From: Bacillota bacterium
Lineage (GTDB): Bacteria > Bacillota > Clostridia > Oscillospirales > Oscillospiraceae
Assembly (NCBI GenBank): GCA_009781925.1
Contig: WQUU01000134.1
Span: 1 to 25,142, forward strand
Direction: 5' to 3'
DNA length: 25,142 nucleotides
Both the position numbers and the translations under genes were made by a program. The notes under the pieces were generated by a model, which was not told where the DNA came from, ran no database searches, and was given only the letters and a program-made list of their open reading frames with translations. How positions within the stretch are numbered: the first letter of the stretch is position 1; the number at the start of each line of letters is the position of its first letter. Of this stretch, positions 21,681 through 25,142 are shown in pieces.

Positions 21681-22123
21681 GATGGGACCTCCGAATCCAA
21701 CAGAATCGTCACCGGGCCGTCGTTGACGGACATTACCTGCATGTCCGCGCCGAATTCCCCGGTTTCCACGTGAAAGCCGCGCGCGCGGCAGCCGTTGACG
21801 ACCGCCTCGTAGAGGGGAATCGCCGTCCCGGGGCGGGCGGCGGCCGTGAACCCCGGACGGCGGGAGCGCGTGTCCGCGTAGAGGGTGAATTGGGAGACGA
21901 TGAGCAGCTCCGCTCCGGCATCCAAAGGGTTTACGTTCATCTTCCCGGCTCCGTCCTCAAAGACCCGCAGCCCGCAGATTTTGTCGGAGATCCAGAGAGC
22001 CTCCCTTTCGGTGTCAACTGCGCCGACGCCCAATAAAACGAGAAACCCTTTTTGAATCTCCGCTGTTTTTGCGCCGTCAATCGCCACGGACGCGGACGTG
22101 ACGCGGGTGACGACCGCCCTCAT
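21674..22123 (-). CDS. dtd: D-aminoacyl-tRNA deacylase
   Basis: A 149-residue protein of normal length that removes D-amino acids from mischarged tRNA. Key motifs are SQFTLYAD (77-84) and NDGPVT (134-139), which form the active site in the dimer, plus FEDGAGKMN and RRPGFTAAA. The start overlaps the kinase-like gene stop by 4 bp (ATGA) and the end overlaps the MBL gene by 7 bp, so the three genes are translationally coupled downstream of rel. Confidence 0.96.
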   Translation of the reverse strand: MRAVVTRVTSASVAIDGAKTAEIQKGFLVLLGVGAVDTEREALWISDKICGLRVFEDGAGKMNVNPLDAGAELLIVSQFTLYADTRSRRPGFTAAARPGTAIPLYEAVVNGCRARGFHVETGEFGADMQVMSVNDGPVTILLDSEVPSC

Positions 22124-22680
22124 AACGCCTTCGCCTCACAGTAAGCCTGAAATTTTTCATAAATCACGCTTGCCACTTCCCCAGGCGTCATATAAGTTGA
22201 ATCGATCACGAGATCGTAATTTAAGGGGTCGAGGTTATCCACGCCGTAAATCTCCTGAAAGCGCTCGTTTTCCAGCTGACCGCGCTCGATAAGCCTGCGC
22301 TCCGCCTCTTCCAGATCGGTATAGTTCTCCTCTTCGCCCCGTGGTTCGCCCATAACTCTTTCGGCGGCGACGAAGGGATCGACAGCGACATAGACTTTAA
22401 AGGAATTTTTCGCGAACTTCCAGGCCATGCGGGAATCAAAAATGACCGTCTCATTCTGCCGCTCAACGGAAATCTCGGAGACTTTGCTGTCAATCATATG
22501 ATCAAAAGACAAGTCCCGCGCCATGATTTGGTTCATTTCCAGGGTGCTGACCCCATGCTCCAGCGCGATCTCCCTCTGTATCGCGCCGGTGCTGTAGATT
22601 GGAAAACCATATTTGGCGTTCAGAATGGCGCAAACGGTCGATTTTCCGCTCCCCGGACTGCCCGCAATCGAGATGTGCAA
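22120..22680 (-). CDS. Cytidylate kinase-like P-loop protein
   Basis: A 186-residue protein with the Walker A motif GSPGSGKST (7-15), IYSTGAIQREIA and IFDSRMAWKF, and RxxxR-type lid residues around EEAERRLIERGQ, as in the cytidylate kinase-like (AAA_33) group. It probably phosphorylates a nucleotide or related small molecule; the substrate cannot be assigned. It is not the usual CMP kinase length (about 220). The start is TTG 22680 with GGAGG 8 nt before it; this ribosome site directly abuts a TAGGGAACGG repeat end. It sits between rel and dtd. Confidence 0.85.
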   Translation of the reverse strand: MHISIAGSPGSGKSTVCAILNAKYGFPIYSTGAIQREIALEHGVSTLEMNQIMARDLSFDHMIDSKVSEISVERQNETVIFDSRMAWKFAKNSFKVYVAVDPFVAAERVMGEPRGEEENYTDLEEAERRLIERGQLENERFQEIYGVDNLDPLNYDLVIDSTYMTPGEVASVIYEKFQAYCEAKAL

Positions 22681-22740
22681 TTTGCTTTCCTCCGTTCCCT
22701 ACTGTCCCATGATCGTCGGTTTAAGGGCGACTACCCCGGC

Positions 22741-25005
22741 CTACTGTCCTCTCACAACTTCGCTCACATCCGCGATTTTACCTAGGCGGGCGGTGATCGC
22801 ATTGAGCTCGTTTAGGTCTTTGACCTCCACCGTCAGCGTGACGGTGGCAAGGCCGCGGCTGCCGCTCCGGGCGGAAAGGCCGCGCACTTTGGCGGACATG
22901 GCGGAGAGAGCGGTGGCGATGTCCACGACCAGGTTGTTCCTGTCCTTCGCCGCGAGCTTAAGGGTCGTCAAGTGGCCCTCGTCCCGCGCCGGGGCCCAGC
23001 TCACTTCCACCCAGCGGCCCTGCTCCTCCGGATCGCTGAGGCTGCCCAAATAGTTTGGGCAGTCCTTCCGGTGCACGGAGACGCCCGCGCCGCGGGTGAC
23101 ATAGCCCACGATGTCGTCTCCCGGTACCGGGGTGCAGCAGCGGGCAAATTTCACCAAAAAACTGTCCAGGCCCTCCACCATGACGCCGGAGCCGGTCTTT
23201 GCGGCGCGCTGTTTTTTCTTCTGGAGCTTTTCGTTGCGCTCCGCCAGCTCCTGATAGACCTGGAGGGGATCCTTCGGCGCACTCTGACGCAGGCGCAGGA
23301 TCTCGTCCCGGACGCGGTTTACGGCGCGGAGGGCGGTCATGCCGCCGTAGCCGATGGAGGCGAACATGTCGTCCAGAGAGCCCACGGCGATACGTTTCAA
23401 GAGGATCGGCAGCGTCTCCGCGTCCGTCACGTCCGCCATCGTGAGGCCGGCGCGCTTTAGCTCTCCCTCGAACATCACCCGGCCCTCCGCGATATTCTCT
23501 TCGCGCTTCTCCTTCTTGAACCACTGCTTGATCTTGGAGCGGGCCTCCCCGCTCTTGGCCAGCTTGAGCCAGTCCCGGCTGGGGCCGGAGGCGTTCTTCT
23601 GTGTCAGCACCTCGACGATGTCCCCGTTGCGCAGCGCGGCGCTCAGGGGCACGATGCGGCCGTTGACCTTGGCCCCCGTCATGCGGTTGCCCACGGCGGA
23701 GTGAATGGCGTAGGCAAAGTCGATGGGCGTGGCCCCGGCGGGCAGGTTGATCACATCCCCCTTGGGGGTGAAGACAAAGACCTCGTCCGCGAACATCTCG
23801 ACTTTCAGGTCATGGACAAAGTCCTGGGCGTCGGAGTCCTGCTGCGTCTCCAGGAGCCGGCGCACCCAGGCGAATTTTTCCTCATCCCCGGAGCGCACGC
23901 CGCTCTCCCCGCTCTTATACTTCCAGTGGGCGGCGATGCCGTACTCGGCGACCTGGTGCATCTCCCAGGTGCGTATTTGAACCTCGAAGGGGATGCCCTC
24001 CGTGCCGATGACGGTGGTGTGCAGGCTCTGGTAGAGGTTGGGTTTCGGCATACTGATGTAGTCCTTGAAACGGCCCGGTATCAGGCGGAACATGTCGTGG
24101 ATATGGCCCAAAACATTATAGCAGTCGGGGATGCTGTCCACGATGATCCGCAGGGCACAGAGATCAAAGATTTCGGACAGATCTTTTTTTTGGGCGTACA
24201 TCTTTCGGTAGATGCTGTAAATATGTTTCATGCGGCCGGTGATGGCGGCGTTGATGCCCCACTCCGAGAGCCTTTGGCCGATGCGCTCCTCCGCGCTCTG
24301 CATGAAGCGCTCCAACTGGATGTGGCGTTTTTCGAGGGCCTCCGTAATCTCCCGGTAGCCCACCGGGTCGAGATAGAGCAGGGATAAATCCTCCAGCTCC
24401 CATTTGATCTTCTGCATCCCCAGGCGATGGGCGATGGGGGCGTAGATCTCCATGGTCTCCAGGGACTTGGCCCGCTGTTTCTCCGGACTCTGATAGGCCA
24501 TGGTGCGCATGTTGTGGAGCCGGTCGGCGATTTTGATCAGGATGACGCGGATGTCCTTGGCCATGGCCATGAGCATCTTGCGCAGATTCTCCATCTGCTC
24601 GTCTTCCTTGCTGGTATACTGCACCCGGGTGAGCTTTGTGACCCCTTCGACAATGTCGGCCACAGAAACGCCAAAGCGTTTCGCGATGTCGTCGTACGTC
24701 AGGCTGGTGTCCTCCAGCGTGTCGTGCAGGAGGGCGGCGATGATGCTGTCCTCATCGAGGCCCATCTCGGCGGCGATCTCCGCGGCGGCAACGGTATGGG
24801 TCGCATAGGGCGTGCCGTCCCGCCGGCGCTGGCCCTTGTGGGCTGAAAGGGCAAGCTCATAGGCCGCGCGGATCCGACTAAAATCCGCATTGGGATTGAA
24901 CTGGCGCACTCTGTCGGTCAGCTCGGCGTAGAGCTGCTCCAGCAGCGCGCCGCCGCCCTCATCGCAGTCGCCCTGGGCGTCGCAGGAAATATTCTCATCG
25001 TTCAC
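22741..25005 (-). CDS. rel: Bifunctional (p)ppGpp synthetase/hydrolase Rel
   Basis: From GTG 25005 the product has 754 residues. Domains: HD hydrolase (about 45-200; H70, H94/D95 in ALLHDTLEDT), synthetase (about 230-370; RFKDYISMPKPNLYQSLHTT at 312-331 and EVQIRT), TGS (405-465), the Cys region (FARCCTPVPGDD, with HRKDCPN) and a C-terminal ACT domain (about 680-754). The RFKD motif and intact HD site indicate a bifunctional enzyme. It makes and degrades the stringent-response alarmone. GTG 25005 was chosen because GGAGG lies 8 nt before it; ATG 25044 would include that site in the coding region. It heads the rel, kinase-like, dtd, MBL cluster. Confidence 0.97.
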   Translation of the reverse strand: MNDENISCDAQGDCDEGGGALLEQLYAELTDRVRQFNPNADFSRIRAAYELALSAHKGQRRRDGTPYATHTVAAAEIAAEMGLDEDSIIAALLHDTLEDTSLTYDDIAKRFGVSVADIVEGVTKLTRVQYTSKEDEQMENLRKMLMAMAKDIRVILIKIADRLHNMRTMAYQSPEKQRAKSLETMEIYAPIAHRLGMQKIKWELEDLSLLYLDPVGYREITEALEKRHIQLERFMQSAEERIGQRLSEWGINAAITGRMKHIYSIYRKMYAQKKDLSEIFDLCALRIIVDSIPDCYNVLGHIHDMFRLIPGRFKDYISMPKPNLYQSLHTTVIGTEGIPFEVQIRTWEMHQVAEYGIAAHWKYKSGESGVRSGDEEKFAWVRRLLETQQDSDAQDFVHDLKVEMFADEVFVFTPKGDVINLPAGATPIDFAYAIHSAVGNRMTGAKVNGRIVPLSAALRNGDIVEVLTQKNASGPSRDWLKLAKSGEARSKIKQWFKKEKREENIAEGRVMFEGELKRAGLTMADVTDAETLPILLKRIAVGSLDDMFASIGYGGMTALRAVNRVRDEILRLRQSAPKDPLQVYQELAERNEKLQKKKQRAAKTGSGVMVEGLDSFLVKFARCCTPVPGDDIVGYVTRGAGVSVHRKDCPNYLGSLSDPEEQGRWVEVSWAPARDEGHLTTLKLAAKDRNNLVVDIATALSAMSAKVRGLSARSGSRGLATVTLTVEVKDLNELNAITARLGKIADVSEVVRGQ

Positions 25006-25142
25006 GGAAATCACCTCCTTGTAAGGGCAGTTAACAAGGAACAATGCGAATCACGAGTAGAAAAAAGAGAGCATGGCAAGCCTTGCGAAGATAAAAGCAA
25101 CAAGGCCGAGAGCCGAACGGATCTTAGAGGCGTGCTGAATAT
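25006..25142. other. rel upstream region and short open frame at the window edge
   Basis: The first part is the rel leader with GGAGGTGATTTCC. Farther out a minus frame enters at 25142 and stops at TGA 25051; its roughly 30 residues end in LGLVAFIFARLAMLSFFYS. It may be the end of an upstream gene or chance. No promoter could be assigned confidently. Confidence 0.3.

Noticed and set aside
25008..25022. TCACCTCCTTGTAAGG resembling the 3' end of 16S rRNA
   Set aside because: It is simply the complement of the strong rel ribosome site; no rRNA sequence precedes it.

Overview
The window reads as chromosomal DNA of a GC-rich Clostridia member, most likely Oscillospiraceae-like. The evidence is the gene families (FeoA-FeoB fusion, DUF1836 protein, NfeD-flotillin pair, bifunctional Rel with dtd and an MBL hydrolase, DUF6612-type lipoprotein), the strong GGAGG-type ribosome sites and the sigma-A promoters. 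The taxonomic call is inference; no rRNA or tRNA gene is present. Nearly all genes lie on the minus strand. The plus-strand genes are confined to two AT-richer accessory islands.

Layout in plus coordinates, with minus genes reading right to left. 1-1156: a BlaI-type repressor and the N-terminal part of a BlaR1-type M56 peptidase, behind an operator-containing promoter. 1211-5234: response regulator, histidine kinase and HtrA protease, a CssRS-HtrA-like envelope-stress module. The regulator and htrA promoters share 11-bp-spaced direct-repeat boxes. 5315-7815: FeoA-FeoB ferrous iron transporter. 7959-9289: accessory island with divergent HTH genes, a broken PIN toxin and a small partner protein. 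9247-12152: operon of DUF1836 protein, NfeD and flotillin. 12278-13916: GH13 glucosidase. 14235-15632: ECF sigma factor and putative anti-sigma factor. 15898-18721: RNA/DNA maintenance genes (trmB, exodeoxyribonuclease III, dus) and a 54-aa Asn-rich protein. 18813-20031: second island with a RelB/YoeB-type pair whose toxin is frameshifted, and a divergent Xre/Spo0A_C-like pair. 20070-25005: rel, cytidylate kinase-like, dtd, MBL hydrolase, lipoprotein.

The most unusual structural theme is a set of TA-flanked palindromic repeats (TAGGG...CCCTA) placed between genes. In six genes the TAG stop codon is itself the outer TAG of such a repeat. A second theme is that small regulator genes carry near-perfect sigma-A promoters with a palindromic operator in the 17-bp spacer. 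Several toxin genes are decayed, so the islands look like old acquisitions. No CRISPR array, complete insertion sequence, prophage or clear new multi-gene defence system is visible.
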